64,000 nt of DNA from Nitrospinota bacterium (GCA_016208975.1 JACQXA010000004.1:1055015-1119014); one strand, 5' to 3'. Shown: positions 34,452-45,447, numbered from the stretch's first letter. Numbers and translations: made by a program. Notes: a model not told the origin generated them from the sequence alone.

Positions 34452-34880
34452 ATGATAGAGATCAATTTCACGCTGGCCATACAGGCCGTGAACTTTCTTT
34501 TGATGCTGTGGTTCCTCAACGCGTTCGTCTTCAAGCCCATACTTCGCGTGGTGGCCGAACGGGAGAAGAAGTTTAAGACCATGGAGCAGGAAGGCAAAGG
34601 CCTGGCCGAGCGGTGCGACAACGCCCTCACCCAATACGAAAGCAAGCTTGCCCAGATTAAAAAAGACGCGGCGGAAATAACCGGCGGCGCCCGGCGCGGG
34701 GCCCAGGAAGCCTCGGCCAAAATAATGGAAGACGCCCGCGGCCGGTTCAAACAGGCCGTGGAAAAAGCCCGGCTGGACATTCAAAAAGACGCCGACACCG
34801 CTTCCGAACAGCTTAAAAAAGATGTAAACGCCCTGGCCCAGGGCATGGCCGCCAAGATAATCGGAAGGAGCGTAAATTGA
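34452..34880 (+). CDS. ATP synthase subunit b' (first b-type subunit)
   Basis: A 142-residue peripheral stalk protein with an N-terminal membrane helix (INFTLAIQAVNFLLMLWFLNAFVF) and a long charged helix ending SEQLKKDVNALAQGMAAKIIGRSVN. Together with the following b subunit it forms the stator heterodimer found in some bacterial families with two b-type genes. The frame is open further upstream, but ATG 34452 is the first codon that gives the family N-terminus. It overlaps the next gene by four bases (ATTGA). Confidence 0.85.
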   Translation: MIEINFTLAIQAVNFLLMLWFLNAFVFKPILRVVAEREKKFKTMEQEGKGLAERCDNALTQYESKLAQIKKDAAEITGGARRGAQEASAKIMEDARGRFKQAVEKARLDIQKDADTASEQLKKDVNALAQGMAAKIIGRSVN

Positions 34881-35449
34881 AAATGAAACGCTTGCCGGTC
34901 CTGGCCGGTCTGGCCATAGCCACGGCGGCCGGGACGGCCCACGCCTCCGGCATACCCATGGCCACAGAATGGGACATGGCCCGCGACGGCGGCAGGATAC
35001 TGAACTCCCTGGTGGTTTTGGGGGCGGTGGTTTACCTGGTTATCCGTTACGGCGCGCCGGTGTTCAGGAAACGGGCCGAAGACATCATGGCCCGGTTCGC
35101 AAGGTACGAAGAGGCCCGGGAACAGGCCGCGGCGAAGCTGAAAGAATATGAAGAGCGGCTGGCCAGGATAGAAATAGAGGCCTCCAGGATAAGGGGCGAT
35201 GCCGAGGCCGAGGGCGAACTTATAAAGAAGAAAGCCGCCGGGCAGGCCGAGGAAGCCGCAAAACGCATGATAGACAAGGCGGCCGAGCAGATAGAGCTGG
35301 AAGCGGCCAAGGCCCGTGAAAAACTTATGAATGAGGCGATGGAAGCCGCAGTAAACGCCGCCGAGGAGATTTTAAAGAAAAACCTCGGCCCGGAAGACCA
35401 CAAGCGGGTGGTCAAGAGCTTCCTGGCCGGCATGGAGAAGGTGAATTGA
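34877..35449 (+). CDS. atpF: ATP synthase subunit b
   Basis: A 190-residue peripheral stalk subunit: a short hydrophobic leader (LPVLAGLAIATAAGTAHA), then a membrane helix (LNSLVVLGAVVYLVIRYG), then a long alpha-helix rich in E, K and A. The leader-like start is longer than usual and reads like a signal peptide, as in some deltaproteobacterial b subunits. The start is TTG 34877, with GGAG six bases upstream; ATG 34883 is possible but lies too far. Together with b' it links F1 to Fo. The last bases overlap atpH by four. Confidence 0.85.
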   Translation: MKMKRLPVLAGLAIATAAGTAHASGIPMATEWDMARDGGRILNSLVVLGAVVYLVIRYGAPVFRKRAEDIMARFARYEEAREQAAAKLKEYEERLARIEIEASRIRGDAEAEGELIKKKAAGQAEEAAKRMIDKAAEQIELEAAKAREKLMNEAMEAAVNAAEEILKKNLGPEDHKRVVKSFLAGMEKVN

Positions 35450-35982
35450 AAGACATACCTGTGGCGCGGCGGTACGCCAAGGCTCTGCTTTCCGCGGTTT
35501 CGGAGCCTTCGGCCCTTGATGGGGCCTTGGGCGACATTAAAAACCTGGCGGCCCTATATGAAGAAAGCCGGGCGCTGAAAGTGACGTTGAACAATCCGGC
35601 GTTTTCGGCGACCGATAAACGGACTGCGCTGGACGCGGTATTGGCTGAAATGGGCGCTGGCGATAAATCCGGCTCCACGGCGCGGCTGTTGCTTGAAAGC
35701 GGCAGGATAGGGCTTCTGCCCGCCATCGCCGCCGAGCTGGAGCTGATGGTGTTCGAAAAACTTGGCCGGGTGAAGGTTTCCATCACCTCGGCGTTGCCCC
35801 TTTCCGCCGACGAGGAAAAAGACCTTTCCGGGGCGGTGGGCAAGATGACCGGCAAGAAAGCCGTGATAAGCGTGAAAACCGATCCTTCGCTTCTGGGCGG
35901 GATCGTGGTGAAAATAGGGAGCTCCGTTTACGACGGTAGCGTGAAGAACCAGCTGAAGGCCTTGAGAGTTAGCCTTAACTGA
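35446..35982 (+). CDS. atpH: ATP synthase subunit delta
   Basis: 178 residues: an N-terminal helical bundle (KDIPVARRYAKALLSAVSEPSALDGALGDIKNL) and a C-terminal domain ending KTDPSLLGGIVVKIGSSVYDGSVKNQLKALRVSLN. The RRYAKALL start and the GGIVVKIGSSVYDGSVKNQL end are family marks. It caps F1 and binds the b stalk. The start is TTG overlapping the atpF stop. Confidence 0.93.
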   Translation: MKDIPVARRYAKALLSAVSEPSALDGALGDIKNLAALYEESRALKVTLNNPAFSATDKRTALDAVLAEMGAGDKSGSTARLLLESGRIGLLPAIAAELELMVFEKLGRVKVSITSALPLSADEEKDLSGAVGKMTGKKAVISVKTDPSLLGGIVVKIGSSVYDGSVKNQLKALRVSLN

Positions 35983-36003
35983 AATTTAGGGGCGATTGGC
36001 AAG

Positions 36004-37512
36004 ATGGGTATAAAAGCGGAAGAAATTAGCTCGATCATAAAACAGAAAATCGAGGGCTTCGAGAAGAAGCTGGAGCTCAAAGAGGTTGGCACTGTCATCT
36101 CCGTCGGCGACGGCATAGCCCGGCTCTACGGCCTTGAGAACTGCATGTACGGCGAGATGCTGGAGTTCCCCGGCGGCGTGACCGGCATGGCGCTCAACCT
36201 TGAGGAAGACAACGTGGGCGCCGTTCTTTTCGGCGGCGACGAGGCCATCATCGAAGGTGATGAGGTTAAACGCACGGGCAGGATATTCGAGGTTCCCATA
36301 GGCATGGAGCTGGTGGGCCGGGTGGTGAACTCCATCGGCCAGCCGCTGGACGGCAGGGGCCCCATAAACGCCAAGGCGTTCGGCCCCATCGAAAGGATAG
36401 CCCCCGGCGTTATCGACCGTAAATCGGTGCACGAGCCGTTGCAGACCGGCATCAAGGCCATAGACGCCATGATACCCATAGGCCGCGGCCAGCGCGAACT
36501 TATCATCGGAGACCGGCAGACCGGCAAGACCGCCATCGCGCTGGACACCATACTCAACCAGAAAGGCCTGGACGTTTACTGCATATACGTGGCCGTAGGG
36601 CAGAAACGCTCCAACGTGGCCCAGGTGGTGAAAATACTGGAAGACCACGGCGCCATGGAATATACCACCGTGGTGGCCGCCACCGCTTCCGACCCGGCCC
36701 CCATGCAGTACATCGCCCCTTACGCCGGATGCGCCATAGGCGAGTGGTTCCGGGACAACGGCAAGCACGCCCTCATAATATTCGACGATCTCTCCAAGCA
36801 GGCCGTGGCGTACCGCCAGCTTTCCCTGCTGTTGCGCCGTCCGCCGGGCCGCGAGGCGTATCCCGGCGACGTGTTCTACTGCCACAGCCGCCTGCTGGAG
36901 CGCGCGGCCAAGCTCAACGACAAGCTGGGCGCCGGTTCGCTGACCGCCCTGCCCATAATAGAGACGCAGGCGGGCGACGTTTCGGCGTACATCCCCACTA
37001 ACGTCATATCAATTACGGACGGCCAGATTTACCTGGAGCCGGACCTGTTCTACGCCGGTATCCGGCCCGCGGTCAACGTGGGCATATCGGTTTCCCGCGT
37101 GGGCGGAGCCGCCCAGATAAAAGCCACCAAACAGGTGGCCGGCCGCCTGAGGCTGGACCTGGCCCAGTACCGCGAACTGGCGGCCTTCGCGGCCTTCGGT
37201 TCGGACCTGGACGAGGGCACCCAGCGCCAGCTCAACCGGGGCGCCCGGATGGTGGAGATACTAAAACAGGGGCAGTACAAGCCCATGTCCATAGACCGCC
37301 AGGTAATTATCATTTACTGCGGCGTCAACGGCCTGCTGGACGATCTGCCCATCGCCTCCCTGGCCCGGTTCGAGGAGGAGTTCCTGGCGTTCTGCGACTC
37401 CAAGTATCCCCAGATAGGCCAGGGTGTCCTGAAGGAAAAGCAGATCACCAAGGAAATCGAAGATGATCTGAAAAAAGCCGTAGCCGAATTTAAGGCAAGG
37501 TTCGAGAAGTAA
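36004..37512 (+). CDS. atpA: ATP synthase subunit alpha
   Basis: The regulatory, non-catalytic subunit of F1. [44 protein letters not shown] starts it, followed by P-loop [15 protein letters not shown] near residue 170, the [24 protein letters not shown] block near 282, and a normal C-terminal helical domain. The length of 502 residues matches the family. It is 21 bases from atpH and 23 from atpG. Confidence 0.98.
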   Translation: MGIKAEEISSIIKQKIEGFEKKLELKEVGTVISVGDGIARLYGLENCMYGEMLEFPGGVTGMALNLEEDNVGAVLFGGDEAIIEGDEVKRTGRIFEVPIGMELVGRVVNSIGQPLDGRGPINAKAFGPIERIAPGVIDRKSVHEPLQTGIKAIDAMIPIGRGQRELIIGDRQTGKTAIALDTILNQKGLDVYCIYVAVGQKRSNVAQVVKILEDHGAMEYTTVVAATASDPAPMQYIAPYAGCAIGEWFRDNGKHALIIFDDLSKQAVAYRQLSLLLRRPPGREAYPGDVFYCHSRLLERAAKLNDKLGAGSLTALPIIETQAGDVSAYIPTNVISITDGQIYLEPDLFYAGIRPAVNVGISVSRVGGAAQIKATKQVAGRLRLDLAQYRELAAFAAFGSDLDEGTQRQLNRGARMVEILKQGQYKPMSIDRQVIIIYCGVNGLLDDLPIASLARFEEEFLAFCDSKYPQIGQGVLKEKQITKEIEDDLKKAVAEFKARFEK

Positions 37513-37535
37513 CCGAAAGCGATTGAAGGAAGCCC

Positions 37536-38402
37536 ATGGCGAACCTTAAGGACATAAAACGGCGGATAGGCTCCGTCAAGAACACCCAGCAGATCACCAA
37601 GGCCATGAAACTGGTGGCCGCGGCGAAGCTCCGCAGGGCCCAGGAGGCCGTGGTGCTGGCCAGGCCATACGCCGAGAAGCTGGCCGAAGTGATGGAAGGG
37701 GTGGCCGCCCGCTCCCGGGAGGACGTCCACCCTCTGCTAAAGCGGCGGGAGGTGAAAAAGGCCCTCATCGTGGTGATGTCCGGCGACAAGGGTTTGTGCG
37801 GCCCCTTCAATAGCAACGTGTTCAAGGCCACGCAGAAGATAATTGCCGACCTTTCGGCCAAAGGGGCCGAGGTGTCGCTGATCATTTCCGGCAAGAAGGG
37901 GGTGGACTTCTTCAAGCGCAGGAAACTGCAAATCCGCCAGGTTTACCTGGATTACGGGAAGAACCTTGGTTACGAGCTGGCCCGCTCCATGGCGGGGCTG
38001 GCGGCCAGCGTGTTCCTGGAGGAAGAGGCGGACCAGGTTTACATGGTCTTCAACAAGTTCAGGAACGTGGTGGTGCAGGAGCCCAGGACAATCCAGCTTC
38101 TGCCCGTGGCCCTTCCCAAACGGGACGAACACGGCCAGGCGCCGGTGGATTTCGAGTATGAGCCTTCCGCCCATGAGATAGTGGGGGAGATACTGAAAAA
38201 ATATATCGAAAGCCAGGTGTTCCAGGGGCTTTTGGAGTCGTCCGCGTCGGAAAACGGCGCCAGGATGACCGCTATGGACGCGGCCACCAAGAACGCCAAG
38301 GAAATGATAGCCGCGCTTACCCTTTCGTACAACCGCGCCAGGCAGGCGGCGATCACCACGGGCATCATCGAGGTGGTCTCTGGCGCCGACGCCATAAGCT
38401 AA
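37536..38402 (+). CDS. atpG: ATP synthase subunit gamma
   Basis: The rotor shaft of F1. MANLKDIKRRIGSVKNTQQITKAMKLVAAAKLRRAQEAV is the N-terminal coiled-coil helix. The C-terminal helix (SENGARMTAMDAATKNAKEMIAALTLSYNRARQAAITTGIIEVVSGADAIS) closes the shaft. The Rossmann-like middle carries LIVVMSGDKGLCGPFNSNV. 288 residues, normal for the family. Confidence 0.97.
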   Translation: MANLKDIKRRIGSVKNTQQITKAMKLVAAAKLRRAQEAVVLARPYAEKLAEVMEGVAARSREDVHPLLKRREVKKALIVVMSGDKGLCGPFNSNVFKATQKIIADLSAKGAEVSLIISGKKGVDFFKRRKLQIRQVYLDYGKNLGYELARSMAGLAASVFLEEEADQVYMVFNKFRNVVVQEPRTIQLLPVALPKRDEHGQAPVDFEYEPSAHEIVGEILKKYIESQVFQGLLESSASENGARMTAMDAATKNAKEMIAALTLSYNRARQAAITTGIIEVVSGADAIS

Positions 38403-38431
38403 TAAAAGAACAGCGCAAAAACGGAATTTGA

Positions 38432-39862
<1,431 letters not shown>

Positions 39863-39865
39863 GAG

Positions 39866-40303
39866 ATGGCTGATAACTCTAGCCCCACAAGCCTGAACCT
39901 GCAGGTGGTGACACCCCAGGGTATGGTGGAGGACGTTTCGGTGGGCATGGTAACCCTTCCCGGCGTGGAAGGCGATTTCAGCGTATTGCCGGGTCACGCG
40001 CCGTTAATTTCCATCCTGGCCCCGGGCGTTATCGTTTACCAGGAGGGGGGGATGCCCCGCCTTTTAAGCGTATCGGGCGGTTTCGCCGAGGTAACCGCCG
40101 GGCGTGTTCTGGTGCTGGCTCGAACCTGCGAAGGCAAGGACGATATAGACCTGGCCCGGGCGGAGAAATCCATCACGGACAGCGAGGAACGGCTCCTCAC
40201 CATGTCGTATGAGAGCGAGGAGAGGGCCCACGCCGAGGAGCGTTTGGCCAGGGGCAAGGCTCGCGCCGCCGTGGTAAAAGGGGAGACGCCTTACAACCTG
40301 TAA
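39866..40303 (+). CDS. atpC: ATP synthase subunit epsilon
   Basis: 145 residues: a beta-sandwich N-terminal domain (LNLQVVTPQGMVEDVSVGMVTLPGVEGDFSVLPGHAPLISILAPGVIVY) and a C-terminal helical hairpin (RAEKSITDSEERLLTMSYESEERAHAEERLARGKARAAVV). It couples rotation to Fo and can inhibit ATP hydrolysis. It starts three bases after atpD and ends the operon; the terminator is 24 bases beyond. atpI, atpB (a) and atpE (c) are not in this window. Confidence 0.96.
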   Translation: MADNSSPTSLNLQVVTPQGMVEDVSVGMVTLPGVEGDFSVLPGHAPLISILAPGVIVYQEGGMPRLLSVSGGFAEVTAGRVLVLARTCEGKDDIDLARAEKSITDSEERLLTMSYESEERAHAEERLARGKARAAVVKGETPYNL

Positions 40304-40326
40304 GCGGCTTGACGACTTTTAAAATC

Positions 40327-40365
40327 AGGCGGATGCGGTATTAACCGGTCCGCCTTTTTCTTTTT
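40327..40365 (+). terminator. Rho-independent terminator of the ATP synthase operon
   Basis: Stem AGGCGGA/TCCGCCT around a GGT/ACC inner stem is followed by TTTTTCTTTTT, directly after atpC. Confidence 0.9.
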
Positions 40366-40582
40366 CCCGGGGGTTTACGGATTATACAAGGTAGCCGCCG
40401 GCGCAAACCAACTTAAGACGAGATAGGCTAGGATAGTCAAAGCAGGCTTAAAACGACCGGCGGCTTCCTTGAACCTGTTATTTTTAGCCATTTTGCCGGA
40501 CGCATGGTATATCTTTAGTCATATTTTTCTTTTTAAATTGGCGTTTCGCCATGCAATTCCGGGCCGATTCTGGAGATGAAGA

Positions 40583-41668
40583 TTGGATCGCAAACTTGAG
40601 GTGGTGGAATTCACAAACCACCTGGGTATCGGCGGAACCGAAAAGACCATTTACACATTCCTGAAACATCTGGACAGGGAGCGGTTCCACGCCACAGTGG
40701 TGGCCACATCTTCCGACGGCGAAAGGGGTTGGGAAACCGCCATCCAGGGGTTGGGGGTGGAGGTGGTAATCGCCGGGGAATCGGGGCTGGCCGAGACCCT
40801 GCGGAACATAAAGCCGGACATTTTCCACATCCACAGGGCCGGGTGGCCCGAGCAGGGGCCCATAACCACCGCCAAACAGGCGGGCGTCCCCGTGGTGATA
40901 GAGCATAACGTGTTCGGCCGGGTGGACAACACCCCCGAAAACGCCATGATAGACAGCCACATCTTCGTATCCTACAGTTGCGCCTGGCGCTACCAGATGT
41001 GGCTGGGCAAACCGTTGACCGGCCTTGGGTATCAGGTTCTTTACAACCCTGTGGATATGGACGAGTTCGACCGCTCCGGTTTGTTCATCCACCGGGATTT
41101 CACGGCAAAATCCATCGGCAGGCTTGGCCGGGCCGATGACACCAAATGGGATTTTACGTTTCTTGAAGCGTTACCATTAATAGCGGGCGAGCATCCTGAT
41201 GTAAAGTTCCATGTTATGGGTATCACCCCGGCGGTGGAAGGCAAAATAAAACAGATGGGGCTGGAGAGCGTACTCAAGGTTTATCCACCCACCGCCGATC
41301 CCGCCAAAATCATGGAGTTTTACGCGGACATTTCGGTGTTCACCCATTTCGCCTCCATGGGGGAGACTTTCGGCATCGTGCTGGCGGAAGCCATGGCGGC
41401 CAGGCTTCCAGTGGTCACACACTACACGCCGCCATTCATAGATAACGCCCAAACGGAACTGGTGAACGACGGATACAATGGATTTGTGGCCCGCACGCCG
41501 GAGATATACGCCGACGCGGTTTGCTATTTCCTGTCCTCGCCGGATTCGGCCAAAAGGGTGGGGGAGAATGGTTACGCCAAAGCCCGGTCATCATATTCGG
41601 CCCCCGGGCTTACCCGTGGGCTTGAAAACATTTTTGCCCAAACCGCAATCTGGAAAAATAACCTTTGA
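40583..41668 (+). CDS. GT4-family glycosyltransferase
   Basis: 361 residues. The N-terminus (KLEVVEFTNHLGIGGTEKTIYTFLKHLDRERFHATVV) has the GGTE loop of GT4 enzymes. The donor half includes FTHFASMGETFGIVLAEAMAARLPVVTHYTPPFID (EX7E). The start is TTG 40583 with GGAG seven bases before. No signal peptide. It stands alone after the ATP synthase operon and ~100 bases before the cytochrome gene; the pathway it belongs to is unclear. The acceptor half is longer than average. Confidence 0.83.
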   Translation: MDRKLEVVEFTNHLGIGGTEKTIYTFLKHLDRERFHATVVATSSDGERGWETAIQGLGVEVVIAGESGLAETLRNIKPDIFHIHRAGWPEQGPITTAKQAGVPVVIEHNVFGRVDNTPENAMIDSHIFVSYSCAWRYQMWLGKPLTGLGYQVLYNPVDMDEFDRSGLFIHRDFTAKSIGRLGRADDTKWDFTFLEALPLIAGEHPDVKFHVMGITPAVEGKIKQMGLESVLKVYPPTADPAKIMEFYADISVFTHFASMGETFGIVLAEAMAARLPVVTHYTPPFIDNAQTELVNDGYNGFVARTPEIYADAVCYFLSSPDSAKRVGENGYAKARSSYSAPGLTRGLENIFAQTAIWKNNL

Positions 41669-41768
41669 TAAAATGGTCCATGACTTAGGTCATGGACGAG
41701 GCGTGAACCGGAAGTTATATTCAACCGCCATAACGCTTCTATCGGCAAGGCTTAACGGGAGGCTGGCA

Positions 41769-42236
41769 ATGTTTGTATCTTTAAACATCGTTTCAGTGTT
41801 AATCGCGCTGTTCGTATTCGTGGGAAATGGCCCCAGGGCGTGGGCGGAACAGCGCTCTCATGAGCATTCATTGCCCGGCCATGGCGAGAAAACCACCCCT
41901 AAAAAAGATCTGACCATGATCCAGGTGATGCAAGACCTGGCCATGAGTTTTAACAGGCTCCAGTCGGGCATCCTGTCCGGCAACCGGCTGATGATAGAAG
42001 AAGGCGCCCGGAGCATTGCGGAGCATCCCATGCCCGCAGGAGGGCCCAAACCTTACATAAAGAAAAACGCGGACAAAATAGCCGAAGTGTTGCCCGGCAT
42101 GGATGAGGCTGTCCACCATACAGCCGTAGAGCTAAAAGAGAAGGCGGCCACCGCCAGTCTGTTAGAAATGCAGGGGATGGCTAATAAACTGGCCAGCGGA
42201 TGCGTGGCCTGCCACGATTTCTTCAGGGATAAATAA
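41769..42236 (+). CDS. Cytochrome c'-like monoheme protein
   Basis: 155 residues with a cleavable signal peptide (MFVSLNIVSVLIALFVFVGNGPRAWAEQ) and a single heme-binding CVACH near the C-terminus (SGCVACHDFFRDK). The heme at the end of a four-helix bundle is the cytochrome c' layout; the helices at ~60-145 fit (IQVMQDLAMSFNRLQSGILSG; EVLPGMDEAVHHTAVELKEKA). Such proteins bind NO or serve in electron transfer or as sensors. GGGAGG lies six bases before the ATG. The upstream frame stays open but carries no conserved part. The 3' end overlaps a convergent HAD gene by 14 bases. A true c' fold needs structural or profile checks. Confidence 0.75.
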   Translation: MFVSLNIVSVLIALFVFVGNGPRAWAEQRSHEHSLPGHGEKTTPKKDLTMIQVMQDLAMSFNRLQSGILSGNRLMIEEGARSIAEHPMPAGGPKPYIKKNADKIAEVLPGMDEAVHHTAVELKEKAATASLLEMQGMANKLASGCVACHDFFRDK

Positions 42237-42798
42237 GCGGTTTCAGCCAAATAGCCAGCCGTGCCAGAGCCGCCTGGGGCAACGTTACAAGCTTCAAGGC
42301 GGTTCTGGTTATAAGGTTATCTTCCAAACTCGCCCGCAGTACATAAACCGGGATGGCGCCGTTCTCCACAGCCATCAGGATACCTGTTAAAACTCCATCA
42401 TCCACCACGGCTATTTGCGATACTTCCACCCCGGCGGCTCGCGACGCCATCATTAACCCTTCCGGATCCGGCTTCCGGCGCGCCACCAGATAATTGACCT
42501 TGGGATACAACCGGCCATAAGCTTCTTTACGGGTCTCCATGGCCCGTTTGGTGTTGGACAGCACGAACACCCGCCCATCCCCGAACGCCTCCAGCATTTT
42601 TTCTATAACGCCGGAGCCGGTGGCGTCTGGCGTGGCGCTCCAGATGGGGCCCAGCACGCCGTCATGGTCCAATATCACCACCTTGGCGCCAAGGCTTTTT
42701 AAATAACCAGCATCCAGGTTTTCCAGGGTAACGGGGCCGCGTAACAATGGGGCCAGGGTGTTGGTGTGGGGCAGAAGCCGTTTAAAAGTGGAGCGCAT
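42223..42798 (-). CDS. YqeG-like HAD-IIIA phosphatase
   Basis: 191 residues. The first HAD motif is ILDHDGVLGPIW (DxDGV), with SNTKRAMETRKEAYGRLYP and ARRKPDPEGLMMASRAAGV for motifs II-III, and VVDDGVLTGILMAVENGA for motif IV. The family is close to YqeG/Gep4, which dephosphorylate phosphatidylglycerophosphate in some organisms; here the substrate is not predicted with certainty. The C-terminal helices (KLVTLPQAALARLAIWLKPLIYP) are hydrophobic. The 3' end overlaps the cytochrome gene. Confidence 0.8.
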   Translation of the reverse strand: MRSTFKRLLPHTNTLAPLLRGPVTLENLDAGYLKSLGAKVVILDHDGVLGPIWSATPDATGSGVIEKMLEAFGDGRVFVLSNTKRAMETRKEAYGRLYPKVNYLVARRKPDPEGLMMASRAAGVEVSQIAVVDDGVLTGILMAVENGAIPVYVLRASLEDNLITRTALKLVTLPQAALARLAIWLKPLIYP

Positions 42799-43051
42799 AT
42801 TCCTTTATTTAATACCGGGTTACATATACTAACCCATCCTGCGCGGCTATGTTTGCGGGACTTTTGTCCAGGCATGTCCGGTTTCAAACCACTTGTGGAC
42901 AAATGGCCGCGCATTATCAGGACATATTTTTGTTATTAATATTTGTACCGCAGGACAACCTTTGGAAATAACGCGCGTTAATAAAAACGGCATGGCCTAT
43001 GCTCTCTTACCGTTGCGGCTGGCAGATATTAACAACGAAAGCGAGGCTAAC

Positions 43052-43873
43052 ATGAAAAGCGGTAAATGGAAATTAACTTCCGCCGCGATTGCCCTTTTTC
43101 TCACGGCATGCGGCTCTTCTGGCGGAAGCGACATGACATCGGAAGAGACACGCCCGGTGAACGGCTCTCTGTCGGGAAATGTGGGTTCTGTAAAATCCGT
43201 GGAAGCGGTCCGCGTAAGCGACGGCGCCCGGTTCGCCGCTGATGTGTCGTCCAACTCCTCGGCCAAAATGACGGCGCTCACATCCACGGCGCCTTCCAAC
43301 AGCTTCACCCTGTCCCTCCCGGTGAACGCCTCTTACACCCTTAACATAGTGGCCGCCGACAACACGTTGCTGGCTTCGTTGCAGTTCGCGGCCAACTCCG
43401 CCGGAACCGCCACCACCAACACTTTCACCGTGTCGCCGAATCCGGCCCCATCCGCTACAACCGGCTCCACGGCCACAACGGCCATAGACCTGGGGAACAT
43501 AACGGTTCCGGCCACCACCAGCGCAACTACCACTGGAACCACAACTTCATCCACCGCCGTGGCGGTTGTAACGCCGCAGTTCAACCCCTTGTCGCAGGAT
43601 GACGAGGATGACGACGGCGTGGCCGACCTGGATGACGACGATTACATGGCCACAGGCGTTACCTCATCCACCACAGGCGGCTCAAGTTCGTCCAGCGGCT
43701 CGATGGACGATGATGACGATTCCGTAAGTGACGACCCGGATGATGATTCGGCGGGCGATGATCCGGACAGTGATGACCCTGACGATGATGACGACCAGGA
43801 CGCGGATGAAGATTCTTCCCCGGCTGGCCAGTCCGCCTCTAGTCCGGCGAACGGCGGGAGCCACGACGACTAA
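43052..43873 (+). CDS. Asp-rich lipoprotein
   Basis: A lipoprotein signal ends at LTACGSSGGSD. The first ~180 residues are Ser/Thr/Ala-rich (GATTGSTATTAIDLGNITVPA); residues ~180-273 are an acidic tract of DDDD, DDGD and DSDD runs (DDEDDDGVADLDDDDYMATG near residue 187), resembling thrombospondin type 3 calcium-binding repeats and low-complexity Ca2+ sinks. It probably binds Ca2+ at the cell surface, but no fold is recognised. I take ATG 43052 with GAGG nine bases before; the upstream open frame has no lipoprotein signal. Acidic codons (GAT, GAC) dominate the tract. Confidence 0.78.
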   Translation: MKSGKWKLTSAAIALFLTACGSSGGSDMTSEETRPVNGSLSGNVGSVKSVEAVRVSDGARFAADVSSNSSAKMTALTSTAPSNSFTLSLPVNASYTLNIVAADNTLLASLQFAANSAGTATTNTFTVSPNPAPSATTGSTATTAIDLGNITVPATTSATTTGTTTSSTAVAVVTPQFNPLSQDDEDDDGVADLDDDDYMATGVTSSTTGGSSSSSGSMDDDDDSVSDDPDDDSAGDDPDSDDPDDDDDQDADEDSSPAGQSASSPANGGSHDD

Positions 43874-43895
43874 CCTTTTGAGGCGCAGGGGGAAT

Positions 43896-43928
43896 GGCCG
43901 GCGGGCGTAATGCCCCCGGCCTTTTTTT
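43896..43928 (+). terminator. Rho-independent terminator of the Asp-rich lipoprotein gene
   Basis: Stem GGCCGGCGGGC/GCCCCCGGCC with one mismatch, followed by T7. It lies 22 bases after the stop and just before the convergent gspN end. Confidence 0.88.
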
Positions 43929-43936
43929 ATTGAAGC

Positions 43937-44887
43937 TTATCTTATGGAAGGAGCCTCGGCGGTTCCGGTTATTTTCACCGTCACGCCGCCGTCCGCGTTT
44001 CTGGGGAAGAACGAGAGCAGGGGTTTTAGCTTTTCGTCCAGCGGGCCTGAAAACTTCAGGTTAGCTTTTAAGTTAAGCCGGGAAAACCTTGGGTTCGGGT
44101 TCAACAATATTTCGCCCAGAACCGACACCTCCAGCATGGGGCTTTTCAACTCCAGCCGGTCCACGGCAAGTGTCCCTGATTTTAGCGACACTTCCATCAC
44201 GCCGGAATCCAGGGGAATGTCCCCCATGTCGGCCACCAGCACTTTGGACAGGCTAACGCTTCCGGCATCCAAGGCCAGTTTCATGGCGCCTTCCCCTTTC
44301 ATGGGGTCCATCCCCTCGAAAGAAAATGCGCCGCTCCCGGTAAGCCTGCCGCTAACTTTACCCATGGTGGATTTTTGCAGGACCGGAAGAAGGGCGGGAT
44401 TAACGCCCTCCATCTCTATTTGCACATCGGCCATGTTCCTTTCGAACAGGCGCTGGCCGCCGCTTATGTCTATGGCGCCATCCAGCGTTTCAAGGTAGGC
44501 GCAAAAACCTTTGCGGAATGTGAGGGCCGACGTCACCGGAAATTTTAGTTTGGCCTGGGTGGCGGATAATATTTCCTGATTCCCGGAAGGGCTTGGCGCG
44601 TATATGGTAAGCCCCGCAAGCTTTACGCCCAGAGGCGGGGCCAGCGCGGCCTCATCGGCTTTCACTTTCACCGGCATGCCTTCCGTGGCCCTGTCCACCA
44701 GCGAAAGTAACGCTTCCGACGGGAACCTTATGTACAAAAACAGCAGGAACGCCGCCACGAAGAAAATGAAGTACCCGCCGAACCGGGCCATTTCCGGCCT
44801 GTCCGCGAGGGTCTTGGTAACGCGCCACGGCTTCGCCTTCAGCGCCAGCCTGAAAAGCTTCATAACAAGTTCCACGGCTTTTTTCAT
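43937..44887 (-). CDS. gspN: Type II secretion protein GspN
   Basis: 316 residues with one N-terminal membrane helix (GGYFIFFVAAFLLFLYIRFP) and a long periplasmic part, the usual GspN size and layout. The C-terminus ends DGGVTVKITGTAEAPSIR. GspN is an accessory inner-membrane component of the T2SS in some lineages; its exact role is not established. It overlaps gspM by four bases and ends the operon. Confidence 0.82.
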   Translation of the reverse strand: MKKAVELVMKLFRLALKAKPWRVTKTLADRPEMARFGGYFIFFVAAFLLFLYIRFPSEALLSLVDRATEGMPVKVKADEAALAPPLGVKLAGLTIYAPSPSGNQEILSATQAKLKFPVTSALTFRKGFCAYLETLDGAIDISGGQRLFERNMADVQIEMEGVNPALLPVLQKSTMGKVSGRLTGSGAFSFEGMDPMKGEGAMKLALDAGSVSLSKVLVADMGDIPLDSGVMEVSLKSGTLAVDRLELKSPMLEVSVLGEILLNPNPRFSRLNLKANLKFSGPLDEKLKPLLSFFPRNADGGVTVKITGTAEAPSIR

Positions 44888-45435
44888 TTGGCCAGCTCAT
44901 ATCCGGCTATGGTCATGGAAACATCCAGCAACGAGGGGTCTTTAAACTGTGGTTTTATGGAAACCCGTTTAACCCTCAACACTCCTTGCGCGTCCTTGAG
45001 CGACTGGATGAACATCAGCAGGCGCGGCAGACCCACTTTTTCCATGGAGATTTCCAGCGTGGATTCCCTGAACTCCCCCATCAGCACAGGTTGCTGGGGG
45101 GACATGCCGGTGACATTCTCCCGCACACCACCGGCCTGCGTAAGCCCCTCTATCTCGGACAAGGGTGAGACGCCCGCGGGGTTTTTCTTCAACCGCGCCG
45201 TAAAACTTGTCAGGTCGGCTTTTAGCCTGGCGGCTCTCACCGCCAGGCCTTTCACCTCCATCAGCTCTTCGGCCTTGGCTTCGATCTTGTGTTTCATGGA
45301 TTCGCGTTTTTCCACCACCGGCTCGTAAACGCCCACCCACAGGAATGTGAGTAGCGCCATAATCCCGCCGCCAGATACTAACCAGCGCTCCCGGGGGGCC
45401 ATATTCTGGTACGCCGTAATTATCTTGTTAAACAC
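44884..45435 (-). CDS. gspM: Type II secretion protein GspM
   Basis: 183 residues: a short cytoplasmic N-terminus, a membrane helix (SGGGIMALLTFLWVGVYEP), and a periplasmic ferredoxin-like domain (ADLTSFTARLKKNPAGVSPL; GVLRVKRVSIKPQFKDPSLLDVSMTIAGYEL). GspM recruits and stabilises GspL. It starts with GTG 45435 and lies 12 bases after gspL. Confidence 0.85.
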   Translation of the reverse strand: MFNKIITAYQNMAPRERWLVSGGGIMALLTFLWVGVYEPVVEKRESMKHKIEAKAEELMEVKGLAVRAARLKADLTSFTARLKKNPAGVSPLSEIEGLTQAGGVRENVTGMSPQQPVLMGEFRESTLEISMEKVGLPRLLMFIQSLKDAQGVLRVKRVSIKPQFKDPSLLDVSMTIAGYELAK

Positions 45436-45447
45436 CTTTAACCTCCA

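Noticed and set aside
41478-41768. Longer N-terminus for the cytochrome gene
   Set aside because: It overlaps the preceding glycosyltransferase by 190 bases and hides a normal signal peptide that starts at 41769.
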